The translations under genes were made by a program, and so were the position numbers. This document shows, one piece after another, positions 35,771 to 48,500 of a stretch of 64,000 nucleotides of DNA; positions within the stretch are counted from its first letter, which is position 1; each line of letters opens with the position of its first letter. Location of the stretch: the NCBI GenBank assembly GCA_034008185.1, contig CM067081.1, forward strand, positions 29,634,806 to 29,698,805, written 5' to 3'. The DNA is from Gorsachius magnificus (taxonomy: Eukaryota > Chordata > Aves > Pelecaniformes > Ardeidae). Under the pieces are notes generated by a model. The model had not been told where the DNA came from and made no database searches. It was given only the letters and a program-made list of their open reading frames with translations.

Positions 35771-38700
35771 ACTTGCTCACTCAAGTCAGGAAAAAATTTC
35801 AGCACCGCCTCCCATAGAGGAAGGACTTCTCTGGCTCCCAAGATGACTTCCAACAGTGGCAACAAGTTAGTCCTTTAAAGAAAAGCATCTGCCAAAACAA
35901 AACACAGACTTGCGGCTTCCAAGGGACCAGGATGCATTTGTGAGCTGCTGCAGCCTCCAACACCATTAAACACTGGCTACAAGAGAAATTGTGCACTAAG
36001 GAATGAACCAAAAAGGATCTTTTAAAAATAAATACATTTATTTTAGATGATTCAGAGTATTGGGTGCTCTAAATTAAAGCAATCCTTATGAAAGGATTTC
36101 AGATTATGCTAACTCAAGTTATGCTTGCTCCTTTCTAAGGACCGTGCTCTCTCTCCCCTCACCTTCTGCTGGAGGAGAAACAACAGCATCACGTGCTGTG
36201 CTGCAGATCCGGGGCAGGATAGATGTTCATAAACACTCGGTCACGTGCCTAACCCATTTTCCACATTTCTAACTTCATGACATTTATTTACAGGTTTTGA
36301 AACACGAGTTTAAAATCCCCTAACAGCTGCCCATTCTAGCAATAGCAGAGTTTCTGATTTGTTTACCTATATATACTGGAACAAAAACACAACCGTCACT
36401 CGTGTTTCTCTACCCCACTTCAGTCGAAACTCCCGTTTGCCCAGCAGAAACACTGGGCTTTGGCTATGCATATTCTCATACTTCTGGCAACAGCTTCCCT
36501 TATATTTTACAGCCCCTCTAGTGTGTTACTGCAGCCAGTGGCTCCAAGGGTGGTTTTGAACCCAGCCTCCCCACATAAACGCCTCTTTGAGAAGCTCCAG
36601 CCTGGCATTACTTCCATGTTGATACATGTGATAGAGACCAAAGTCTCAAAGCTGTAAAGCCCGGCAAGTTCAATCACCCGTGGGAGCGGGCAGCGCGGCG
36701 TTTCTGCTCGCACGTTGCTGTAGAAAAAAGCATACCCAGACTTCCTGATCCCATTAGCAACACTGGCATCAAACCCACACCCAGACAAAATACATGTGAC
36801 CGACACTTGCCTAGGACCAGCTCAAGGTTTCTCAACAGCGCAGGCAAAATTGAATCCGGTGGCATTACCAGGTTGGTAAGTGGGAAGCTAAGAACAGCCC
36901 CAAAAAGGTGTTTTCCATTCCCTGCAGCATGACATCCTCCATCTATTTACCTCATACACGTTCCCACTGCAGCATGCCCAGCCTGTCTTCTCAAACACAG
37001 ACTCAACTAACCACACCTGTCCAAGCCTCATTCCTTCTGCAAAAGCTATTTATCCTCCACCGTGCCCTGCTGCAGCCCTTAATCACGGTCAGGCAACTTT
37101 TGGGTCACTGCAGCAGGGAAGGCAGCACCAGGCTGGTGGTTGCTTTCTCCTGGGGAAAGTAGGCAGTGGGACAGGGCAAAACCACCAGGACTGAGAGCTG
37201 GGCTTTCTTCTTCTGCTGCAGCGTGATGAAGCTGGGGTGATGACTGATGCTGCTGAAGAGGGCTTTACTCCCACCAAAACACAGGCTGCTCCTCCCGATG
37301 CAGCAAGAGGGCTGTGCAGAGGAAAAGTAAAATAAGCCATCTGGGCACCAGGTTGGTCCTTGCAGCATCTGGTCCAAATAACACTGGCAGCCATCACCCT
37401 GCAAGCTTCACCCATGCCATAGTGGTCCCAAATATCCCCGTGTGACTTGCTCAAGGGCTCACCTTTGGGGACACAGGGAGGATTTTTCCCCCGTCTCTGT
37501 AAGACCATCGCTGGAAGGCCCATTTCCCAAAGCAAATGCCACTAACTGCAATGCAGAAGCTCCTTCTGGGAGCAACTTTTTCAGGGTGCGTATTTTATAA
37601 CAGAGGAAAGGTAACAGAAATGCTGTAGCAAGAAAGAATAAGCCAATTTTAATTGCTTTTAAAAAGGGAGGGGGCACGTTGCACAAAGCAAGGCAGTTCT
37701 CCATCCCAAGAAAAGCACCGTGTGCAGGCAGTACACTTCAAAAAATTTATTGTTTCCATGTCCCAGAAAGAAAACTCAAAACCACACCTAAATACTTCCT
37801 ACAATGCTACTGCTTAAGAATTCTTTGCCGCCTTCTCTGACTTTCCCTGCATATCATCTTTGGTGGGAAGAGGCTTCTTAGCTTGATATTCAGGGGTGGG
37901 TTCACAGAGCAAGCGATGGCTCAAAGAAATGAGGTGAGTGGCGACACAGGGGCAATAAGGACCACACCGTGGTTTCTGACACATTATGGTTTGGGTTTTC
38001 TCTGCCTGTGAGCCCAGTGCTCTCACTGTAGGCTTTTTAATGAAATAATATGCCTCCCAGAAAGACTTTTCCTATGAAATATTTGGGATAACTACCACAA
38101 ACAGACTCTAGAAAAATACTGCTTACAGATTATTTTTTTTTCAGCCTCTATGTAGGACAAATCCAGAAGTGGTCAATTTATAAATACTTGTTCTTAGAGG
38201 AAAAATTCAAATATTTATTAATGAATGCTCAAAGTTTTCCCCAGAAATATAGGATAAAATACACATACATATTCAGCTACAGTTTCTCAACAAAAATTCT
38301 TATCGTAAAGCAAATGGCTTGAGAGAGGCCCACATACTTGAGCTTAATACAAATTCAGCTTGATAAATTGATGCGAACACGGGGTTGGTAGAATTTAATT
38401 CATTCTTAGCCTTAAACCAGTCTTTCATACTAAGTGTGAAGCTAGTAATATCAAATAACTGTAGTAGAAAGACGCTTAGCATGTGCAAAGTAGAGTTAAT
38501 CACCAGTACATCCCTGCTTTATGATGAAAAAGCTGTTCATTATCCAGTCTGTGCATCTAAGGAAAGATGTAACCCCTGTACTTTTCTTTACTAACCTGGA
38601 TTTAAGTACCTAGAATTTAGTCCTCCAACTCATTTTTCTCTCAACACTTTTTCTCCCCACACATGTGAAATAACATCTTTGCCATTTCAAAAATAATTAT

Positions 38701-39127
38701 TTGCATCAGTCTTTTGAAGTTTAAAGGAAAGTATCAAGCAGAAAACTCTCTTAGCTGGATAGGTGTCTTTCCTAGAAAATGACTTGTGGTAACAAACATG
38801 CAATGCAGTGCTAAAGCCAGACTAAGTAACAACAGCAGAGAAAATACAAAGCATTTTGACAACACAACAATCTTACTAAAAAAACCGTCTTGTAACTCCC
38901 AAAGAATGTATTACACATTCTTTGTTGATACACATAAAAGTGTAATTTCTTACTCTAAATAAATTAATTCATTTATAAATAATTAAATACATAAATTAAC
39001 TCAGGCAGCTCTTCCTACTTACACATCCATGTGGCCCCAAAGAAGGCACATGCCGACTCGATCTCCAAACCTGCTACCTGTCTCTCACACAGGAGCTCCA
39101 GTGCCATTTGCACTTTAATCCTGTTCT
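35771..39127. other. Unique intron sequence
   Basis: No gene or transposon recognised. The frame at 37089-37535 minus (148 codons) has no domain. The segment 38040-39010 is strongly AT-rich. Confidence 0.5.
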
Positions 39128-40334
39128 GAGAGAAGCAGGTCCTGCTCGACGAACCTGATCTCCGCCTATGACAAGGTGACCCACTCAGTGGACAAGGGAA
39201 AGGCAGTGGATATTGTCTACCCAGACTTCAGTAAAGCCTTCGACACTGTTTCCCACAGCATTCTCCTGGAGAAACTGGCTGCTCGTGGCTTGGACGGGCA
39301 TATTCTTCAATGGGTTAAAAGCTGGCTGGATGGCAGGGCCCAGAGAGTTGGGGGGAATGGAGTTAAATCCAGTTGGAGGCTGGTCAAAAGTGGTGTTCCC
39401 CAGGGCTCAGTACTGGGGCCAGTTCTGTTTAATATCTTTATCGATGATCTGGACAAGGGGATCAAGTGCACCCTCAGTAAGTTTGCAGATAACACCAAGT
39501 CGGGTGAGAGTATTGATCTGCTTGAGGGTAGAAAGGCTCTACAGAGGTATCTGGACAGGCTGGATCGATGGGCCGAGGCCAACTGTATGAGGTTCAACAA
39601 GGCCAAGTGCTGGGTCCTGCACTTGGGTCACAACAACCCCATGCAATGCTACAGGCTTGGGGAAGAGTGGCTGGAAAGCTGCCTGGTGGAAAAGGACCTG
39701 GGGGTGTTGGTTGACAGCCGACTGAACATGAGCCAGCAGTGTGCCCAGGTGGCCAAGAAGGCCAACAGTATCCTGGCTTGTATCAGGAATAGTGGGGCCA
39801 GCAGAACCAGGGAAATCATCCTTCCACTGTACTCTGCATTGGTGAGGCCACACCTCAAATACTGTTTTCAGTTTTGGGCCCCTCACTACAAGAAGGACAT
39901 TGAGGAGCTGGAGTGTGTCCAGAGAAGGGCAACGAAGCTGGTGAGGGGTCTGGAGCACAAGTCATACGAGGAGCGGCTGAGGGAACTGGGGTTGTTCAGC
40001 CTGGAGAAAAGGAGGCTGAAGGGAGACCTTATCACCCTCTACAACTGCCTGAAAGGAGATGTAGCAAGGTGGGCATCTGCCTCTTTTCCCAAGAAACAAG
40101 AGATAAGAGGAAATGGCTTCAAGTTGTGCCAGGGCAGGTTTAGACTGGATATTAGGAAAAATTTCTTCACCAAAAGGGCTGTCAAGCACTACAACGGGCT
40201 GCCCAGGAAAGTGGTCAAGTTCCCATCCCTGGAGGTATTTAAAAGACAGGTAGACAAGGTGCTTAGGGCCATGTTTTAGTGGTGGACTTGGCAGTCTTGG
40301 ACTTTTCCAACCTAAACGATTCTATGATTCTTTA
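39128..40334 (+). mobile_element. CR1 LINE, 5'-truncated copy
   Basis: A second large CR1 copy on the plus strand, antisense to FOXO1. Similarity starts inside ORF2 near the GKSCLTNL region (seen here as [10 protein letters not shown]) and runs through the C-terminus, the 3' UTR, and a single ATTCTATG octamer at 40319-40326 plus a decayed second unit. Its sequence differs from the 29-30 kb copy and resembles the subfamily of the minus-strand copy at 7.6 kb more closely (shared TTTAGTGGTGG and CCAACCTAAACGATTCT-like ends). Confidence 0.94.
39134..40279 (+). pseudogene. CR1 ORF2 reverse-transcriptase fragment, dead motif C
   Basis: An open frame of about 380 codons with no ATG near its start; the first candidate codon is GTG at 39176. 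Motif A is intact ([10 protein letters not shown]), motif B is [11 protein letters not shown], but motif C reads FADN instead of FADD, with the second catalytic aspartate changed at 39491-39493. The C-terminal [19 protein letters not shown] and [18 protein letters not shown] blocks are typical of CR1. Truncated and catalytically dead; no host function is implied. Confidence 0.92.
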
Positions 40335-43300
40335 GTTCTGCAAGCAACACAGCCAAACTCCATTTGAAACCTGTGCCTTTCAGTTTTCCCTTCAACATGT
40401 GTCCAGGCCAAATAAAAAAACCCATAATAATCATTCATTAAAGTAACTGACAGATTACTAACATGCTTCATGTGAAAAATAGAGGGATCATGGTACAAAT
40501 TCTCCCTTCAGGCCCACATCGCCTTTCAACTTGTCTATTTTGTATAACTTCTTCCCATACTGTGACTTCTCAGATTAGATATGACAGTATTTTAGCCTAG
40601 AATCTAGCATTTCCTCTTCATCTTGGAAGATCTGCGCAGACCAGCAGCACTGAGAGCTGACAAGTCTACAGAAAACCAGATAAGACTTTGGATTCTTGGA
40701 CAATTTGAGAACTACACTGAATGCATACTTTAGTTTCTTTTGCATGCAAATATGCTGAGATTATGGATTTATGAAGATGCAACTTAAAAGATAGACTTCG
40801 TACACAGAGATTCCTTCTCTCCAAAAAAAAAAAAAAAGATAAGAAGGAAAACAAGAAGACCAATAACTTCATAACTTATTGTACGATAGAAGAGATAAAG
40901 TTTGGCATTAATATTTACTTACTAAGAAAACTGCATGTTCATCATCACATATTTTTTCTCAGAAAGTTTATGCCTTTAGCTGTCCTACATTCTTACACAC
41001 ACTAGAGCTTCAACACAGCTAGTGAAAGTTCCTGGGCTACGAAGACGAACTGCTTGTACCCCCAGTTTTGTCATTTCCAAGGAGCCTGAAGCTATCAGAC
41101 TCTCTGCTAAGTTTTAATCCATGTTTTCTTCCATCCTGATTTTGACAACGCATTAAGTACCACATACTCTCTAAGGATGATTTAAAGACAAATCACCAAG
41201 CATAATTCGCTATGGAAACCTACCAAGCAGTCTTTCTGATGCCTTGTTCAAATTACAGCTAAGGGGGCAACCTGCATTGGTTAAGCAACCAATTATTTTG
41301 ACTCCAATCAAACATCCAATATTGCATACATCCAATATTGCAAGAAACAAATGCTGCAACACTGCTGTTCTTTCTGAGCACCTAGGCAGGGAAGAGGCAA
41401 AATAGTAAAATGTGTGTTGAACAGAGGATTTGATGGTTAACTACAGAATACCATTAAGTAGCAGGCTTCAAGAAGACACGAGTAGACTCCTCATTAAGGA
41501 GGGACGGGATGAAGCAATTAAAGGGCAGTTTAAGAGTGGATCATGCAAAGCCTAACTTCTTTAGGAGAATAAATGGCAAAAGGTAACTTTTATACACATA
41601 GGAAATCTCACTTCTTGATTTAGTATTTATTACTCAAACATGTACTCAATACCTGGCAAGCAAAAGATAATCTGGTCTCCATCAGATGAGCTCAACAGCA
41701 AATCTCAGCATAAGCTTAACTCTGAAGTTAACTTTTCCATCTTCCTCATAAGAAAGCAATTCAAGCTCTTGTGCACGTGGGCTCCAACACAAAATCAAGT
41801 GGCCAAGATCTTCAGCCATGTCAACCAGTTCTTCTACCTGCAGTTTGCTTCTTGCAAGTAACTTTTGCTTGTGTTAAATGTGTAAAGGCACATCTGAATC
41901 ACACTCCATTTGTCACCCACTGACAAAAATCAAGTCAAGAATCTTTCGGCTACACAGCTCAGGGAACACGTTAGCCAGATAGGAGATTAAACCAACTGAT
42001 CAGCAAAACCCAATCTATTGGATCACCGGCCACCTCCTCCCCAAGAAGCACACGGTCTCAAGTCCATGCTGTTACAGGAAGGAGCAATGAAATACTGGCA
42101 AAGCCCCCATGCATGGAAGGGGGTGCAGCACCCACCCAAGCAACTCAGCCTTCCTCCCAGCATGGTGGGATGAGGTTGTCTGAACACCAAGGCCCAGAGC
42201 AGAACACTGGCTACACTCTTATTTTTGAAGACATTCTCAAAGTAGACATGACTTTCCAACCTACTTCTCTACCTTTCTGATTCACTGTATACATGGAGCT
42301 GTGGGTTTTAGTAGACTAGAGACATCCAGTCACAGATTGCCCACTGTGATGCTTATCAAAGAGCGAGAGACCACCTACTACGCTTAAGTGGCTATGTGGG
42401 AAGAGTCTTCTTCACTCATCCTCTAATGAGGATCTCAATATCCCTCTCTCAGTCACCTTTCAACATTTAGCAATCAAAGGGCCATGAATTTCACAGATGC
42501 CCTCATTTATCAGTAAATGCAATAGTATTCACAGGCTGCTACTGAAAAAGCAGAGTACAAGATGATCTGTCATATATTTCATAGTAAAAGGAGCATTTTA
42601 GGAGTTGGCTTGGCCAGTCAAACACTCAAATTTTGGTTATTTTTATTCCCAGGCCATATATTTTGAAGTTATTTGTACAAGCGCCAAACATGACGGGACA
42701 GATGCTTTCACAAACTCAAAGAATTAAACCCAGGACTTACCCAAAAACACACCAGAGCATTTCATGGGCTATGCACAAGTACGAGGATAAAGTCACTTAC
42801 CCGATGTCAAACTACAGTTACCTCCAAGGCACAATGAAGCAGCCGCTCCACTTGAACACTACGGGATCCTTTACAAGAAGGGAAACTGAGCTCAACTTCT
42901 CCAGCTGAAGCTGCAGAGGAATTTGAGGCAGGCAGAAAGTAATTATTCAGCTGGAGTTTGGCCAGGACACTGGAGCACTGCTGTTCTTGCAGACTGTGTC
43001 GGGGGACTATGCAATGACCACCAGCGCTGCCTACTGAGTCATCAGCGCCGCTTCCCGCAGAACCCAGATTCTCTTGGAATTCTCCCATTTCTGGATTGAG
43101 CAAGCCCAGCCTCAGTTGGTTTGGGAATAACACAGGACAAGGAGGAAGGGCGAGAAGTATAACTATTAGTGTCACTTTCAAGAGCAGTAAAATTTACATG
43201 GATTAAAGGGATGAAATCTTTATATATAGTAAAAAGGATAATTATAATGAAGGCATCTGTCTAGCTGGCACCACCTACAGCAAGACCTGCAAGCAGTAAT

Positions 43301-45417
43301 TGTACAATAACAACGTGGTGTTTAGTGTGAGGTTTAGGACATTCTGCCAGAAAACCTAAAGCATCCAGGTTGTAAAACACTGTAATAAGTAGGTAATCCC
43401 CAGCCTGGCGTCCAAGTTACTGCCCTAACCTGTTCCTTATGATTATAAAATGTCTCGGTGTCAGCAGGTTCACTGTGAGTCAGAGCTGAAATAATAAATG
43501 GCTTATTTTCCATCCTGATGGAGGAAATACATCACGGCTCATTGTGGCTCAGTTACTGAGGCTTTTTTTTTTTTTTTTTAAACAGGAAAATGTAAAAATA
43601 ACCAAGTCATTCTGCCTTATTGCACTTATTTTTGATTAACAAACCCTTATTAAAAAATTAGAAAAGAAAAAGCAGCATGTTTTCAATATGGTCTGCAAAA
43701 ACAATACCTTAGGAAAAATACAGAAGAAAAAAATACTGCACAAACAACCAAAGAATATGAAATTTGTGACAAATAGCCTCTTTGCCAAAGTGATTCCACC
43801 ACTTGGCTGCTGTAAACAACAGGTTGCCTGAGCTGAGGTAAAGGTCTCGGCTCTAACCTCACCTGCACTCTGGCTCCCAAGAAGCTGGCTTTCATCAGCT
43901 TCCAGCCCAAATGCTCACAACTGCTTGGTCACGCGTTTGCACGCTCAGGACCTCTGCTTGTATGCTCCAGAGGAAAGGTGCTCTCTCTTCCCTCCCGCAC
44001 TGCTGGCAAGCACGCAGCACCCTACTTCCAACGGGTCTGCCCAAACACTACACACAAACCACACAAATTGTCCCACTGAGAAGTACCGAGACACATGAAA
44101 CACCATCATCCCCAAAATACTCATCCTTTACCTAACGCCGAAACACATAATAGCGGGAGTATTGCAAGCAAGGTGCAATCAGTCCTTACACCTCTTGCAA
44201 ACTGAACTGAACAAGTAGAAGAAAATAAGCAGCATTATTTTATGGACTTAGACAGAAAGCATAGACATATTAAGATGGCTATTTCAAGCTCAGATTTGGA
44301 GCACGTATTCTTATACACACACCCAGAGTGGCCTATATACATAGAACACTTAACAGCATAATATAGAAAAATGGAACAGAATAATATAGAAAAATCTATA
44401 AGCAAATTATACATAAAAGTCTTAAATAGCATCCATTTTTTAAGAAGAAAGAAAAACACCTAAAAGAGTAGAAAACACAACAAGACCAGTATTTGCACAG
44501 ACTGCAAAAGGAAAAAATCTGGGGTGAATATCACAAAGACAGCCCTGATTGTTTCCAGGGGAAATATCTGTCTCAAAGAATTGCAAGCTCTATGACTCTG
44601 CATATTTGAAATGTACAGTAACTGACATTAGACATACAGAGAATGCAAAATTCTTTGAATTAAAATAAAATATACCGAGAATATAAAATTCCTCCAGTAT
44701 TTCACTGTACAAAAGACATTTTTCTGCATTCTATGTAGAATAAAAAACTGTAAACTAGTGCTATAGACCAGAGTATGAAAAGCAAATGTTAATTCCCAGA
44801 GTACTACTGTTAATAAACTGGCAATCAGTAACTACCAAGTTATTTATGACCAAAAGTCTAATACAGTACCAAAAATGCAGACAAAAGTACAAAGTTGCTT
44901 TTAAAGTGGTGCCTCTTGACTGCAAGTTTTTTAAATGCACAGTTTAAACGTAGAAATGCACAATTTCCATTTCTTGCATATCCTTTCTTGCAGCTCCTTG
45001 TGCATGCTTCGGTAACTCAAATTTATCACGATCTTTAAAACCTCAAGATCCTTTGGGTAACAGTGGTCAGGACTCCGAGCCACAACTGCAGCAGGCCAGA
45101 CATTTTCTTCCCATGCACGTTTTACCGTGCCAGGGTTTGCCAGTGTGACATTCTGCAGTATTGGTTTCCACCCCATGCTGCTTTCTAGCTGAAAACCCCC
45201 GAATAATTCGAGTTCTGTTCTGGTGCTATCCATCAGCCCTAATTCCTGGCAGCCCTTAAAGCAGCTGTTTAAAAGGACTAATGGTCTTGCAATGGAGTCA
45301 TGGGACTTTGACTCACGGCCCCAGATTCAGCTCCAGGTTCCACCACCAACCCCCACGCAGCCCCAGCCCTCTCCTGTGCCCTGTGCTCCTCCTCAGCTGC
45401 CCCACTGCTGCCGGCGA
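40335..45417. other. Unique intron sequence
   Basis: No gene recognised. Contains a 16-base tandem duplication (acatccaatattgcat) near 41310-41342, an A15 run near 40824, and a T run at 43563-43579. AP-1-like TGAGTCAG and related motifs occur at 43470-43560. Confidence 0.5.
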
Positions 45418-45530
45418 GGACACCCAAACCCCTCTCTTCTTCAAGGACACCCCAAACCCCTCTCTTCTTCAAGGACACCCCAAACCCCTCTCTTCTTTGA
45501 GGACACCCCAAACCCCTCTCTCTTCTTCAA
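45418..45530. repeat. 28-bp minisatellite, four units
   Basis: Four tandem units of 27, 28, 28 and 30 bases with the core ggacaccccaaacccctctc, at 45418-45444, 45445-45472, 45473-45500 and 45501-45530. Units differ by one or a few bases. The period is not a multiple of three, so the open frames crossing it are chance. Confidence 0.92.
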
Positions 45531-45535
45531 CCTCC

Positions 45536-45594
45536 TGTTGTGGTTTAACCCCAGCCAGCAACTAAGCATCACACAGCCTCTCACTCACTCCCCA
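45536..45594. mobile_element. Short avian ERV LTR-like terminal fragment
   Basis: Begins TGTTGTGGTTTAACCCCAGC and continues with CAACTAAGCATCACACAGCC and CTCACTCACTCCCC. I recognise this from memory as an end of a common avian endogenous-retrovirus LTR family, with the characteristic TG start. Only about 59 bases remain; no viral coding sequence is present. Family assignment is uncertain. Confidence 0.6.
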
Positions 45595-48500
45595 AGACAT
45601 CTCCCTAGGCTTTAGGCTATTTCATGGAGATTTCTGATATATTCAGGGTTGCCTTTGCTTGCAATTGCTCCCCTCAGCTGTCCTCAATACAAATACACGT
45701 CAAAATAAGTGAAAATACTGGCATGTGAAAGGTTGATACACTAAAGCAATGCAAGCACAACAAGCCATGCAGTGGTTTCCTGCAGATTTACACCACCCCC
45801 ATGTCCCACACAGCTTCCCGTGGGCATAACCTCAACCCCACGATCTGCAACCCCCTTTCCAACTTAGCTACTTTCACTCCTCTATCTTTTGCAGCCCCCA
45901 AATACTACAGGCCCCCAGACCATAGCCCCCAAACTCCACAGCACCCTTGGACCCTCCTAAACAGTGTCCCTTGCGGGGTCCACCAGGTCCACGACAGAGC
46001 TTGGACTGGCCAGCAAGTTGCTACCCACCAGGAGCAAAACAGGAGATCCCAAGCAAGGCTACTTAACTTTTCAACTGAACCTTCTTTTTTTTTTTATTTT
46101 TGGTGATGTTTGATGACAGTTAGTCGTAATAATGAATATTACAGTGATGAGCACAGAAGCTGGATTCATTACTGCCTTGTGACTCATTAAAGGCTTTTTT
46201 CTAAACTGAGTAAAGTTGCCATAATTTTGGGGCCACGCTTCACATCAGAGCTACACACTTCAAAAAGCGTTACAAATCAAAACAATTTTGATGACAACAC
46301 TATAGGGAATCACAAGTACCCGGCATTTGGAATGGTAAGAAATTAGGGTTTATAAATATCCCACAGATACATTTAGAATCTTTTAATCCCTTTCACACTT
46401 TGGATTTCAACCCTTGAAAATGCAGGAAGAATGGTTCATTTTAAGCTTCTGGATTTTTTTTAAATTTATTTCCATTCTGGCTTGTGATGTGAACAGAGCC
46501 GTTCAATGACATTACACAGCACTGACTCTGAAAGCAAAAGTCTGCTCTGTTCTATCCCACACCAGTTAAGAGCAAAAAAAAAAATTGATCCAAAGATCAC
46601 AGAAGAGAATACATGAGTCTAAAAACAAGACTTGCAGGCAGACGTCATACCTTGTACTGGACAATAAAGTTGGAAAAAGCACACAAGCTTTGAATTACAC
46701 AAACTCTTTCTTTAACTCTTTTTATTATTTTAATTTTCTGCCTAGGAATAGCCACTGTCTTATACAATTCATAGCAAGTTACCTTCCTTATTAATTGCAC
46801 CTTGTTTATAACATTCATTTAACTCTGTATCCTTTTCTTTCATTCTCAACTGCATTTACAATGTTATTGAAGAGTTCATGCTTCCAGGTCAAGATTGTTT
46901 TTCTGAACTAATAGGAAATCCTACAAGGTCTTACTGTTGCAGTTTTTCTCCATAACAAACCCTTCCATTACGTAGCAGATCACATACCTTTAAGATATTC
47001 CTTTTCTTTGTGACACATGTTGTCTTCTCTTTAGAAAGTAAAAGCTTCCTTACTAAGCCTCAGCAAGAGAAAGCAGGATTTTACAAAGCAAAAAACGAGA
47101 AAAACACAACAACTCATGGCACTCACAATTTAACTCACATTTCAAAGTCCTCTCATTTCCTCTCTTGCCTTTTCTTATAAACACCACAACCAAAACACAT
47201 TTGTTTGCTTTGATTTTCAAAACTCTACTACTCCCAAATATGAGGAAATTTCTCTGCAACCCACTGAGGTTACTGGCACGTTAAAGCCTTTGTCCCCGTA
47301 TCGAAACCATCCAGTCTTTGCAGACTTTCTAAGAAGCACAAAACAACCTGCAGTTCAGATATTTCTTACGTCTGTCCTGGGAGTGGGCAAGCCTGAGACT
47401 GACGGACGTCATGGCCATCTCTGGCTCAAAGAGCATATTTCATCATACGCAACCGGGATGCACGGCATACTGCTCTGGTTCCCCGGTCTTGCTTTCAAAA
47501 CGGAAAAGGGGAAGAACCCTCTCGGACTGCATATGCATGGAAGTTACGCTATTTATCTGAAAAAGCACGCCTACGCTATGTGTGAATTGTGTGGTTGTGC
47601 TCTGTCTTTAAGAGACCAGAGTTAAGACTTCCCAGTGCTGGAAAAGCAGGGGGTCAGGCACTGGTTACACCCCGTGTAAGATTGTCACCTTTCCACCTCC
47701 TTGGAGGAGCAGACTCTTGCTACTGCATGTGACACCCGTGACTTCTCTACAGACTAGGAGATTCTTGCTTTTTAAATCCTTCTTAGAGAACCTTCTTCCC
47801 AGGCCTTCTAGTGGCTGCTGTGGTATGGAAAAGAAGATGCCCAGAGCTTGGTTTCCAAATCAGTTTGCCAAAATATAGCTTGTACAGAGAGAAACACAGA
47901 GGTTCCTAAACTCTCAACATCTGCACAAGAGGGCAAACTGGGGCAATCCTTCAAGAAGCCAAAATACAAAGTCCTCATATGAGTTAGAAACCACATGGTC
48001 TGAGATACCATCGTAGTCCCATGCGCTGAGGGTTACAGGCTTGAATTTGAAGAGATTGTTTTGTCAACACCTGAAACTGTCACTTGGCCTTTTCCCTAAA
48101 CTGATGGTGTCTCATAATTTGAGCCTAAAAAGACCTCTGGGGATGTTCATGAGGGCTGCCTTCTTTCTAGGGAGTTATTCACCATGCCTGATGAAGTTTC
48201 TCCTTGCAAACAGTCAGAGCAGGAACCTATTCTCCTTCACCGATTACCGATCCCAAATAGACCAGCCCCCTAAGCTAAAAGCAGACTATGAAATCCTCTT
48301 CATATCTAGCTGTCTTCTTTCCCTTCTCCTGTAACCCAAGGGCTTTCCTTACAACACCAAGAGCTACTTTGAATCACAAAAGTCAACACACGGAAAGGAA
48401 CCACTAGGCTTAACTAAAGGCAACTGTTAGGCTTTCTAACTTCAGGCAACCTTACGCGGAGTTCAGAAGAAGCCTGTGGTCTACGCAGCAGCTAATCGGT

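Noticed and set aside
45223..45615. 130-codon frame rich in Pro/Thr repeats
   Set aside because: It is produced by the 28-bp minisatellite, whose period is not a multiple of three, and it runs into an LTR-like fragment.
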